Shown one piece after another: positions 11,601-21,735 of a DNA stretch of 64,000 bases; position 1 is the stretch's first letter; every line of letters begins with the position of its first letter. The translations under genes and the position numbers were made by a program. Under the pieces are notes generated by a model. That model was not told where the DNA came from, did not search any database, and worked only from the letters and a program-made list of their open reading frames with translations. The DNA is from Thereva unica (Eukaryota; Arthropoda; Insecta; Diptera; Therevidae), in NCBI GenBank assembly GCA_949987705.1, contig OX465283.1:48956953-49020952 (forward strand). Direction: 5' to 3'.

Positions 11601-12102
11601 CGATATTATGATTGTGCAAAAAGAGGGGGGATAAAGTTTTCTTGAAGTAGAAGACACGAGACGAATTTGGACCATCTTGAAATTGATTAAAAAAGGAATA
11701 ATTGAAATTTCTCATTTAATTCAAATTTGAAAAAATGCACTTGATTGGATAAGCTTTGTACCCTTCAACTCCCTTGGGGAAAAATAAATAAAATGAAACT
11801 GTGACAGAAGTTAATCCCAAGATTTCCAAGATTTCTGCTGAGACGTGGGGGGAATCAATTCCAATATTTCAATATTTGACATAAGCAATTTCCAAGTAGA
11901 TAAAATTTTGTGTTATTTATTTTTCAATAAACTAGAAGTGTTTACGGATTTGCGCCGCTTTCTGTCGTTTTACAATATCTACTACCGAAAAAATAGCACT
12001 AGAGATTAAGAAAGTGCTTCGTAAATTTGGTATATGTGGAAACCCTAAGCGTAGGAACTACTCTCACTAAACTACCAGCACGTCATAAATCATGGTGGTA
12101 TG
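8641..12102. other. Non-coding stretch without recognised elements
   Basis: Section 8641-8920 is less AT-rich and may be more of the repeat interrupted by Transib 1; its two overlapping open frames on opposite strands are not recognisable. From 8921 to 12102 I see AT-rich sequence, an (ATGT)n run at 10943-10958 and chance open frames only. Confidence 0.45.
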
Positions 12103-12500
12103 TCAAATAATAAGCTTAATTAGATTGGAAGTGGGATAAGATGGGATGCAGCATGTATTGAAGAAATGGCGATGACCCTTCCATCTGTACTCCTGCATAT
12201 TGTAAGAACTCGGAAAACCTGATTGTGGAAGATTGTTCCTTAGCTCAATTTTAGGAGCACAGTTTAGCACCAGCTGCTTGTTATTTACGACACAAAATTT
12301 AAGGCAAAATCGAACACATGCTTGTCTTATGATATCGAAGGCACAGGAGTAATGCAGAATATTGTCCTCAGCTTGGAAGGGGACAGAGAGAAGGTCATTT
12401 ATAGAGGTTAGGAACCGGCGAATGAAAGAATTGACACCAATACCGAAATGACGAGAGCACCGACAGACATGAAATTTAGATTTGACGCTAAGCAAATCTA
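12103..12500 (-). pseudogene. Decayed LINE reverse-transcriptase fragment
   Basis: A 130-codon open frame on the minus strand contains FLTSINDLLSV, then AEDNILHYSCAFD. These resemble the LFINDLLS...YADD.TLHYS stretch around RT motif C in Jockey-like and R1-like LINEs, with the catalytic YADD altered to AEDN. Upstream and downstream frames are broken. The identification rests on that one motif neighbourhood, so it is tentative. Confidence 0.35.
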
Positions 12501-12689
12501 CTTTGATTGAAAAGCCTGAAAGAAAGGTCTCAATCTAGTTTTTTTTTATAAAGTACTAGGGCCAAGTAGTGTAGTCGCAACAGGGTAGGGCTCCATACAT
12601 GGTTAAAAGAAGATATCTAGGCCAACAAGTTCAAACCTAGAAATTCTATGAGGTCCAGCACCCGAACCGCCTATTATCAAACAGCCGAC

Positions 12690-13520
12690 GAATCAGTTTC
12701 TCGATACTGAACCGACCATTATGGAGGTATAGACCAAACGAGCCGAAAGGAACAAGTGAGATTTAGACCACATCGAGGAAGCATTGATCAAATATTCGCT
12801 CTCCGTCAGCTAATGCAAAAAAGAATTCTTTGCGGCTTTCCACTGTCGATCGCATCAGCTTGGAACAGCTTGTGAAGAGCCTTGGAAACCAACACGCGCC
12901 ATTGAAGATCATCCTACTTCTCCAAGCATCGTACAGTGGATCAACCTGCAGCGTTCGAATTTGAAGCGAGGAGTTCCCGATTCAAACGGGTGTCCGACAG
13001 CGAACCCTCGCTTTGCCACTTCTCTCCAACGTCGTGACCGACGCGATTATGTGTGAAGCAATAGATGTATGACACGGAGTTCAATCAATGCCAAAAAGAC
13101 CAAGTTCTCACAACGGACAGATCGAAGGCCAGTGTTCACGTCGATGGAACCCAAATCGAACAGGTTCCGATGTTCAAATATTTGGGATCATTGGTTGAGG
13201 AAAAGAAAGTGGAAAGAAATACAAAAACGTCGACTACGATGGTTTGGGCATGTTTGCCGAATGAATGATAACCGCTTGTCACGAAAACTTCTGTGACCGT
13301 CCGGCAGACTGGAGAATTCAGCGATCGGCACCGAAGAAAACCTGCTAAAGAATATCGAGGGTGACTTAGGGAATCAACGATTATCAGTTATCAAGGCTCC
13401 AGGCGCCGCCAAAAATCGTCAAGATTGGAAACGATTCGTGAATGAAGCTCGAGACTCAGCGGCACCGACAGCAGGGTATCCATTGCGAGGACCTCCCGCT
13501 CGGACCGCCAACTAACGGAT
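12690..13520 (+). pseudogene. Decayed RTE-like LINE, C-terminal half of RT
   Basis: Scattered frames on the plus strand recall an RTE-like (annotated elsewhere as 'craniofacial development protein 2-like') reverse transcriptase. In order they give FRPHRGSIDQIFALRQLM, YSGSTCSVRI, TGVRQ..., KKTK...TTDRSKASVHVDG, VPMFKYLGSLVEE, RWFGHVCRMNDNRL and a tail ending near GPPARTAN. Many frameshifts and stops interrupt it, and the YADD region is lost around 13020-13060. It is inactive. A 3' tail of the same broad type, in the opposite orientation, begins about 50 bp downstream. Confidence 0.7.
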
Positions 13521-13569
13521 CATAAAAGAAAGACGACAACTAAATTTGAATATTTGTAGAGTAAGCTTA

Positions 13570-13720
13570 GCCAGACATATCTTCTTCTTTAAAAGCTCTA
13601 CAGCCGGGATCCTTTCCTGGCCTCTTGCAATAAATGTGTCGCTCACTGCCACTTCACCCCACAGTGAAAGATACGACCAAATGCGACTTCAAAGGAAGTC
13701 AACCTCCAATACTCTAAAAT
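13570..13720 (-). mobile_element. LINE 3'-end fragment with (GAA)n tail
   Basis: The block TCTTCTTCTTTAAAAGCTCT, ACAGCCGGGATCC, CCTGGCCTC is the same as the left end of the LINE tail at 25590-25800, read on the minus strand as a 3' end with an AAGAAGA tail. Only the last ~100-150 bp appear preserved. Short 3'-truncated copies of this kind are normal products of LINE reverse transcription. Confidence 0.5.
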
Positions 13721-13741
13721 GCGGAAACACAACACTTTTAC

Positions 13742-14455
13742 ATTGAACGACTTAAATGTTGCTTGCTTCGTAATAATTCTTTTTTCCGGGTGAGGTTATT
13801 AGCCTCACGCCAACCTTACTTGGAAGGGACTGGCGCAACCATATTAGCCTATCATAGGATAGTTACCAGTGGCCACCGCTATGAGGTTAAGATCGCATTT
13901 CCATCAGTCCGAAATGCGTCACATGCATGTTATGTGATTCCCCTATACCCGGACATATTTTGGATATTGCTTCAAATACAGGGTGAGTAAATATTTAAAT
14001 CTGTAATAATTTTTTAACGAAGTGGTAAAAACTAACGAAATAAATTGCAGATCAATATTTATCCCATGGATGCATTTACATTTGGTATGGTAAATGATAT
14101 AGGTTGTGTCTGTTATTGGAATTCATGCGCGCATCGGTACTTCTCATGGCATTTTTCATCACTGCTTAAAGTGTACCCGTGTAAACAAGTGGGGGGTGGT
14201 ACGGTTTGGAATTCATTTTTGCAACATTCCCTCACGTGCGGTGGTCTAGCTGAAACCAAATGTTCCTATTTTTGTCTGCTTGCACAAGTAAAAAGAGGAA
14301 GTTCTGAAGCATTGTTCTATAGCGATGCATCGTACTGCATGCAGCTGCATCACTTTTTTTTTATGTGGCAGACTAGAGGCTTAGGGAAAGTCCCTTTGTA
14401 CTGTCGACAATCTATTTTTTCCGTATACACCGTCGAACAGCAGCTCTAGCCGGAA
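13742..14455 (+). other. Two open frames flanking a possible 68 bp intron; unrecognised
   Basis: An open stretch up to about 13982 is followed by GTGAGT (13983-13988), a CTAAC branch-like motif (near 14031) and TTGCAG ending at 14050, which is the layout of a minimal insect intron. A 134-codon open frame (14045-14449) begins at the acceptor but in a different phase. Joining the frames at these borders gives a stop after about 16 codons. I do not recognise either product. This could be a decayed repeat or a short transcript; there is no independent support for a gene. Confidence 0.25.
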
Positions 14456-14459
14456 GATA

Positions 14460-14815
14460 GAAAGAAGAGAGGAAGGAACTGTCACAACCTGGCCGCGATA
14501 TTTTTATTCCACCTACTCTCAACCATTTCGCGACTCTGACATCGGGGCATCGAGAACAACTCGCTGGAGTGTTATGCCTCCTGAAACGAGTTGAATCTCA
14601 TCAACCAACCAATGGCATGCGCTAGGTGGAGCGGGAAAGGACTAGGGAAGGCTATGGCAGAAGGAATGTAAAGAGGGAAGAAGAGAGAAGGGAAGTTATG
14701 GTGGGAAAGTGGAAAAGGCGAAGGACCTTGGGGCTGGCCGGGATTCGAACCCGGGACCTCTGAGACAGCAGTCAGGCGCTTTACCCCTAGACTACCGAGG
14801 CCCCTTGCGAAGAAA
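14460..14815 (-). mobile_element. Candidate tRNA-derived SINE
   Basis: A tRNA-like head (14730-14804) with intact Pol III A and B boxes is followed, on the minus strand, by about 270 bp that are GC-richer than the flanks and end in pyrimidine-rich TTCCTTCCTCTCTTCTTTC. A tRNA-like head, an unrelated body and no gene is the usual SINE layout. No second copy is visible in the window and I could not define target duplications, so a tRNA pseudogene beside unrelated sequence is the alternative. Confidence 0.45.
14730..14804 (-). tRNA. tRNA-like sequence (pseudogene or SINE head)
   Basis: On the minus strand the 75-mer runs GGGGCCTCGGTAGTCTAGGG to CCCGGCCAGCCCC. It contains an A box (TAGTCTAGGGG) and a perfect B box (GGTTCGAATCC) with a 5 bp T-stem CCGGG/CCCGG. 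The acceptor stem pairs only over the outer bases (GGGGC/GCCCC) and then mismatches, and the anticodon arm does not give a 5 bp stem with a 7 base loop (CTGA/TCAG around 8 bases). I therefore do not assign an anticodon and do not call it a working tRNA gene. Confidence 0.6.
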
Positions 14816-17800
14816 TATAGTCCATAAATCTTGCGCGTTTATGCCACACACCAAACAGTAAAACGAAGTGGGTGTACGCGATATGGCTAACTGTGTTGAA
14901 CGTCGTCGTGTTAATGCTCCAAGACTAGATGCCACACTTTTACCCACGAGCTGGATGTTTCAGGCGACCGTTCAGAACAAGTCTGCCTGCACGTCTCACA
15001 TATCCAACATTGTAATATTAAAATTTGGCCACTACAGCACAATTTTCGGGAGCTCTTGCAGCATTGCAAACTTCATAAAATTCGGCATATGCAAGTAAAG
15101 TTTAACTAATTGGCCGACCGTTTTCCAAAAAATAATGAGACCATTTTCGTTCGTTGTGCAATTCCATGTTAAAAAATTCAAGTTTAATGTCTGAAACAAA
15201 AATAAAACAATGCATAAAAAGTTATTATTGTTTTAAATTGGAAAGGGAATTTTGGTCTATCCTGAACGCATTTGAATCAGATCTTCTCTATAGCACTTAC
15301 TAAGCTCTTTGTGATTTCAATCTACAATTTGGTATTTACACTGACCATAATCTGAACACCTTTGTTAGCATTTCAATAGAAACAATCAACCTGGTAAATG
15401 TAAGAGTTAATTGCTCTACGGACTATCTAAGTCCTTTAGATTATGGTAGCACCGATGTCAGCCATGATTGTTCAATAAAATATTTGCACATTGATGTCTT
15501 TGTAGTTCCTGTCGATTTTATTGTAGGCAAATATAACATGCTATCGCTATCCAATAACCTTCAATCAATTGAAATTTGACAGTAATTCATTTTGTTAATC
15601 ACGTGTAATCATCTTCTAAAAGCGATTCTATTCAATGAATATTAACTACATTACTTGACATGACATCTATGAGGGCATCCCACGTCTCTACTCAACGCAG
15701 AATACCATTATATCGAGCATCTAGTTTTCAGCTATAATCCCGGCTGTAACAATGAGTTTGATCTCATAGCATTATAGAAATAAATACAATGTTCTGGTCG
15801 AAAATCCTTTTGTCACCTTAATTCCATTTTATGTTATTGGGCAACTCACCTGTGGGAAACATTCCGGAAGCCTGTTTCACCACCTCTCATACCTATGAAT
15901 AGATTGGTGCGAAAACGAAAACCATTAAGGCCACCTCTTAATGGGAATAATGGGAAGGATACAAAGTGTTTCCGTTCCAGCGTCACGGATTATGTCAGAA
16001 TATAATGTAGGTTTTCATATTAAATTTTCCGTGCTTTAGCGTATTTCTATCTCATCCATTTGTGCGGGGGCGGCGGCACGGGGGATATTATCGGAGTATT
16101 TTTATTATGAATTTGTGACATGCATCCACCAACGTAATTTCACGGTATATGTATGCTCTGGAGGGGTGGAAATTAATTTAGTATTCATTTATATCGGATC
16201 GACCTACGTTTGGTTGCCAGTAGCATAGATAGTAGGTTTTGATGTAGGCCAGAGAATTGAGATGACATCAAATTGTTTTTTCTTCATCCCCCGCATATAT
16301 GGCAGGATTAAATTTTAAGAGGACAAACAATTTCGGAGAAATCCTGCTTAAATATTTTCTTTCATAAATATTTGATACTTTGAGTCGGAAATGTTAAATA
16401 ATGTATCTTTAAAAATTCTATAAAATTTTCGGGTAACTATTTCACGTTGCCATGGGTGATGAATATTTTCAGCTTAGCTCTTATCTTTCACATGCGTCCA
16501 CATTCATGGACCACCCACTGCTTTTTGGCTGGGTTAATATTACGCGGCTCCTACGCCGCTTCGCGAAAACATCAAAGGGCTCATATTACGCAAATTGCAA
16601 AAGCATTTCATAACTTTAATTAAAAGTATTTTTCATCCAGATATTTCCCTACCATTCAGGCAAATATTAAATTTTCTTAGAACGGAATTTGTGCAAATTG
16701 TTCGATAATTTTTTGTTGTCCATAAAATGTCTGGCAATGAAAATTAGTGAAAATTTAACATTAGAAAATCAAAAAAAAAAAAATTCAAACTTGTGTTGGC
16801 AGCAGATTTAGAGTTACCCCCGAAGTAAGTCCTGCTAATGTATTCTCTGTCCTCTTCTTTTATTTAATTACGGTTACACATTAATTGGCTTAATTAAAAA
16901 TGAAGAAAATTTAATCAAACAAAAAAAAGCAAATATTGCCGGTATGTTTAAAATTTCAGTAGGATTAAACAAAATATTTTATTTTATTTGCTAATAAAAA
17001 CGCAACAAAAAAAAATTGAATTTTTATGAAATCAATTAAGGGCAGATGTAGACGGTGTATGTAGAGAGATACTTTTCTGTGCATACAATTACCCAAGGGT
17101 GTTTTGTATGTAAACAATTCCAAAGAGTTTCAATATGGAAATTTCTCTTGGAGAGAATGTAAATTTATAATTTACGTAAATTAATATTACATCTGAATTT
17201 GAAATATAATTTGATTTGCATAGAACAAATATTTTGGTCTCTATATGCTCATATTATATTCTCTGTTCTTGATATTATTGAAATTTTATATTTTATGTTT
17301 TTATGGCAACCTGTTGGAATTAGATGGTTTTCTTGATTATTGAGTAACATATTAATTTTTGTTCTGACTGTATGTTGAAATGGATGTGTTTACTAAAGGT
17401 GTTGGTTCTCCAAGGTAGAAACCAGCCTTTGCATATGGCGTTCTTTCGACCACCGACTTTTAGAGTAAGTAAAGAAAATCTTAAGGTGCCTGTGCCTGTA
17501 AACGAGTAACAATAAATGGACATTGCCGGTAATATTTCTGAAAAAGATGGCACGGTAATATTTTTGAAGATGTGTGGCCGATACTATTGCTGAGAAACTT
17601 GTAGTCAGACATGTCAGGGCGGATCCAGAAAGGAGAGGAATTAAATTTTACTGAAAATCTAAAGATCATGTTATCTGAAATAGTATTCGGTGCACAGTCT
17701 CATTTTCCACCGTCCTGCACGAGCATTTGTTGTTACTCCCATTCTTGCAATTTTTCGTATATAGACCGTATCAGATTCAATTTTTTGAGCAGCGGCATAA

Positions 17801-17956
17801 GCAGAATTCTACTTGCTGAAACAAATCCAAGCTTTAAAGGCATGTGGAAGAAATGGAACTAGAATTACTGTAGGCTAATAAAAAAAGCGATCAAAATTGC
17901 AATTTCCCTAAAATTCCAAAGGGGTTTCATTTTAAATTCTTTCTTAAGTTTTCTAA
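14816..17956. other. AT-rich non-coding stretch, nothing recognised
   Basis: No exon, RNA gene or repeat copy is recognised. There are poly-A runs (16771-16782) and one GC-rich spot (16066-16084). Short open frames are not protein-like. Confidence 0.5.
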
Positions 17957-18404
17957 GGGTGAGTTGCACCAGTTAACTTTAACGGTAACAAAAGCTGGAT
18001 CAGCTGTCAAGCCTCCGGTTAGCCAAAGAAAAAGTTGCACCGTTGAATCATTGCTAACGTGACGTAACATTTTGACGTTAACTTTAACCAAGAAAATTTG
18101 GCTGGTTAGTGGTATTGTTAGTGTTAACTTATGGCAGTTGCATAGACACAGACAGGTGTGCCATTTTCAATAAACTCACTGTCATTAATGACGCGGAAAT
18201 GTGAAAGTTTGATTTCAGAGTTACCAACATCACAAGAAAATCTCTTTTTTGCCAGAGGAAATTTAGGGATATTTTGCGACAAAGCTTTGTACGATAACTT
18301 TAACAAACAATTGGGTGGTGCAACTCATTGTTACAAACTGGAACTTTAACAACTTTGTTATTGTTAACAATTACTTTGATCAATGATTTGGTGCAACTCA
18401 CCTT
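17957..18404. mobile_element. MITE with GGTGAGTTGCACCA inverted ends
   Basis: The left end AAGGGTGAGTTGCACCA and the reverse complement of the right end AAGGTGAGTTGCACCA match apart from one base. Subterminal sequence on both sides is rich in GTTAAC/TTAAC motifs (GTTAACTTTAACGGTAAC left; GTTAACAATAAC inverted right). The length is about 450 bp with no transposase. No clear target duplication is visible, so I cannot assign a superfamily. Confidence 0.7.
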
Positions 18405-19694
18405 AAATGATATGTTATACATAAAATCAGCAGGAACGAAGATATCGAAAGAGATATAGAAAAGGTGCCTATTTTATGTACAATAAGTTAATTAAAAAGT
18501 TATGCGGTCAACAAAGGATGTAGGTCACAGCACAGCCCATACAAAATTACCGCAGCCCCCGCGCAAAAGAAAAGTATCTCAGATTGTCGGCTATAATGAG
18601 TATTGAAATTCTGTATACTTGCTATATTCCGTAACTGTGGCTAAGGTGCTAATATTACTATTTCTTTTTATTCGGGCGAAATAACTAATATTACCTGTAT
18701 TTTTGTAACGCTATAACATATTTTCACGAATAAGGTAACAATGTACGTATAATACTCCCACCTATCTAAAATTGTTGATGGTCCCACCGTACCAACTTCT
18801 AGAGTTATGAATCGTCAAAATTAAAATTTTGTTTTTTTAATCATTATTGATTGAAAGGGTCAAAATGAATGTTCCTGTGTCCCTTGAGATTCGTGGATTT
18901 GGGTGGGTGATGGTGCAGGTTTACACCTGTAGTAGCACATTATTGAAGTGGGACATTTAAAAAAATGAGGCTTCAGTACGACAGTTCACAGTCGTGAAAA
19001 TTTTTAAGATTTTTTTTCATTAATAATATTTTATAAGATTATATATGTCCCTCATCCACAAGCATAAGCGGTGAGCGGACTCCTTCCTGGGGTATGCGTC
19101 GGCCTTTGTTTCTACCACTCTACTCTTATCTAAGCTATTGTTGAATCCCATAGTTCTAAGTATGCGGAAGATCCACTAAATTAAACCATTGTATATCCCT
19201 CGAATTCCGTCAGGGCTATCTAGATGCTGGCACTGTTGAAAGTGATACTTCAACCAATACGGTGTCAATCGATTTTCCTTTACAATATGCGTTTTCTGTT
19301 GTAGATTTTATAAGGAAGGTACATAACTCACATAATGTTCTAGAATCTTAAGGATAAGGGATGACATGATGATATCAGCATATAATTAATGTACGACATC
19401 GTAGTACTGTAATAAGTGCCAAATTATAAATTGAAATATAAAAAAAAAAAAATTTCATCCTATTGCTGGGAGACGGCATTGCTTTAGTCAAGGGGGTGAT
19501 GCTAACTACCAAAGATTTTTTCTCCTCCTTCAATTTGGTCAATTTTGCAGTTGAGATAAACCAGTAAACTAAGTTCCTCTATAATATCACAATTTACAAA
19601 AATTATACATGATTTATTAATTTTTATAATTAATTACTAGGCAACTTAAATTTAGATTCTCTTATCTTTCTGAAATTTTTATAATAAATACCTA
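18405..19694. other. AT-rich non-coding stretch
   Basis: Nothing recognised. If the 4.3 kb and 63.6 kb exons belong to one gene this is intron; it leads directly into the recursive-splice-like site. Confidence 0.45.
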
Positions 19695-19726
19695 ATATTT
19701 TTTTCTTTTTCATTCCAGGTAAGTTT
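19695..19726 (+). promoter_or_regulatory. Candidate recursive (zero-length exon) splice site
   Basis: A CTAAT branch-like motif (19692-19696) is followed by a 20 base pyrimidine-rich tract (TTTTTTTCTTTTTCATTCC), CAG ending at 19718, and immediately GTAAGTTTCG. A strong 3' splice site directly abutting a consensus 5' splice site is the known signature of ratchet points used to remove long insect introns in steps. It is on the same strand as the 63.6 kb exons, and it is the only CAG|GTAAGT in a pyrimidine context that I found on the plus strand. A weaker CAG|GTCAGT follows at about 19804. Confidence 0.5.
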
Positions 19727-21464
19727 CGTGGGAATTTGAAATTTATACTTTTCCTCAAATGGCGCAAAAAATGAAATGTGTTCTTCGATCATGTTTCATT
19801 TCAGGTCAGTTTAGTGTCTTTTATTTGTTGTTAATATAATCTCATCTGAGAATTGTTACGTAATATTAAACGTATAATGTTCCTTTAGGGAATTGTAATT
19901 GTGAATAATAAAAATTCAGATTGCAATAATTCAAAGTGAACTACAAATGTGACTTATCAAAGAATTTTTCGAAAAATCAAAATTACTTAAAATATTTAAA
20001 ATTACAGAGACCATTGTGTTACTTCTTTAAAATCACTAGCCTCTCCGGTCCAGTATAATGAAATACCCTCCATTCCGTTTTGCTAAAAACGTTCTACCTC
20101 TACTTCTCTATAAATATTTTTGGCCAAAAATTTCCTAATTGATTTTATTTACGTTAAAACCAGCTTTTTAATAACAAAATAATAGTGATTACATAAAAGC
20201 ACAGTACTATTGTTATGCCCTCAAAGCATTTATTCCAACCGCATCATTTTTAGCTCAAAACAATTTTTCACAACCTTTTATTTATGAATATAATTTCAAA
20301 TGGTAATAATAGTCAAATTTTACACACAGTGGTATTGAATAATGTCCATACAAGTATTATAGGTACACGTGTAAAATACTGAATAAAACGCATGCAGTAT
20401 GAAATTGTATCTCCATAAATATTAAAATAAGTTGAAGCCCTGTGCTACTTCATTAAAACAAATTGTTAATTACCATAAACCAAACAATTAAATTTGTATG
20501 TTTTTATGCGGTATTACAACGCTTCCTTCGGCCAGGGTATAAATGTACCGAGAAATTTTATTTATCTCATAATGAATTTTAAGCAACAAAAATCAATTGG
20601 TGGGTCGTGATCAACTTGAAAGTTTGTACTAATTATACTGAAGGGAGGAAAAACAATTGAGTTGTTAAAAAACAGCAACAAACAGGTTTATTATAAATTA
20701 AAATTAGCGAGACAAATATATTGTAGGTTATTTATAGGTACAGCAATTTCTGGTAAATTTTTAAACTAAATTAAACCTGGATAAATTCATTCACTATTCA
20801 TGGGGTTGTCATGTCGAAAATGTCATGTTGAAATGGCTAGTAATAAACTTAGTTCGATAGATAAATCAGATTTTGTTTAGCTGGATATTTTGTTTTTTCC
20901 AACTGGATGATTTTTAATATGGGGTTATACACTGCAAATCCTTCCTTAATAGCATGCCTAGCGATATTAGGATTAAGAGTTCGGTGTTCCTGTTGACTGA
21001 GTTAGTCATGAGGTCTGGCATGCACATATTTGTATTACATTATCCAAGTAGTATAACAATGAGGAACACCCGTTAAGAGCTCGTTTAATATATGGATTAC
21101 GAAAAAAATATCAAGCTAAAGCAATTGAACTAGGAACTTTACCTCTGTATATAATAATAAAAACTACATACGGTCTTTATTTTTAACGAAAAAAAAAAAT
21201 CTTAAAAAAATGTCAACCAATTTTCAACTTGTAGCAGCTTAACAGAAAACTCATTTCAGAACCTACGTCTACCATCAATAGCTCTATGAGCTATTTGGTT
21301 AACACATTCCCTACGGTTAGACCCGAGGGCGACTTATATGAGGCAGTACATTTATCCCTTACACGACGGTAAATTGTACTGAGGTCTCAATTTTTTGAAA
21401 TGTTCCATTTTTGTGCTCTATCTACTGTCTGACTTGAATAAATAAAAAATCCCAGACCAATAGA
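19727..21464. other. AT-rich non-coding stretch
   Basis: Nothing recognised apart from the weaker acceptor/donor juxtaposition near 19804 (TTTCATTTCAG followed by GTCAGT). The poly-A run at 21188-21200 and short frames carry no evidence of function. Confidence 0.45.
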
Positions 21465-21735
21465 AGTAGGCAAGTTAAGATTCCTAGGGATGTACATGTA
21501 CAATTTCTATCGGCGTTTCATTGCACATGCTGCAGAAAATCAGTTGGTTGTACAGAAGGTCCTCGGCCGTTCAAAGAAGAATGACGCTGGGGCGCTGGCT
21601 TGAATGAAGCGTCCAAAAGAAGTTAAGCAGTCTGTCGGCAACAACAATGTGAGCATTTCCTGCGTATAGCGCCTCAATCTCAATAGTTATACCGACGCGT
21701 AAAATGCAGTATTAGGTGCCACTTTACTTCAGTTT
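21465..21735 (+). pseudogene. Gypsy (Ty3-type) pol fragment, RT/RNase H junction
   Basis: The plus strand reads LRFLGMYMYNFYRRFIAHAA, then a lysine-rich SKKND motif, then after frame breaks KEVKQSVGNNN and SYTDA.NAVLGA. This order matches the Gypsy segment LRxFLGxxNFYRRFIPxxA - KCKxxL - TDAS...GAVL at the start of RNase H. Stops and frameshifts show it is dead. Whether it belongs to the same element as the primer-binding site at 1677 is unknown. The AT-rich 21780-21900 region could be LTR remnant. Confidence 0.7.

Noticed and set aside
14045..14449. 134-codon plus-strand frame as a gene
   Set aside because: No recognisable domain, start context or consistent join to the upstream open stretch.
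19790..19815. Second recursive-splice-like site (TTTCATTTCAG|GTCAGT)
   Set aside because: The donor half (GTCAGT) is weaker and the pyrimidine tract is short; kept only as a note beside the better site at 19718.
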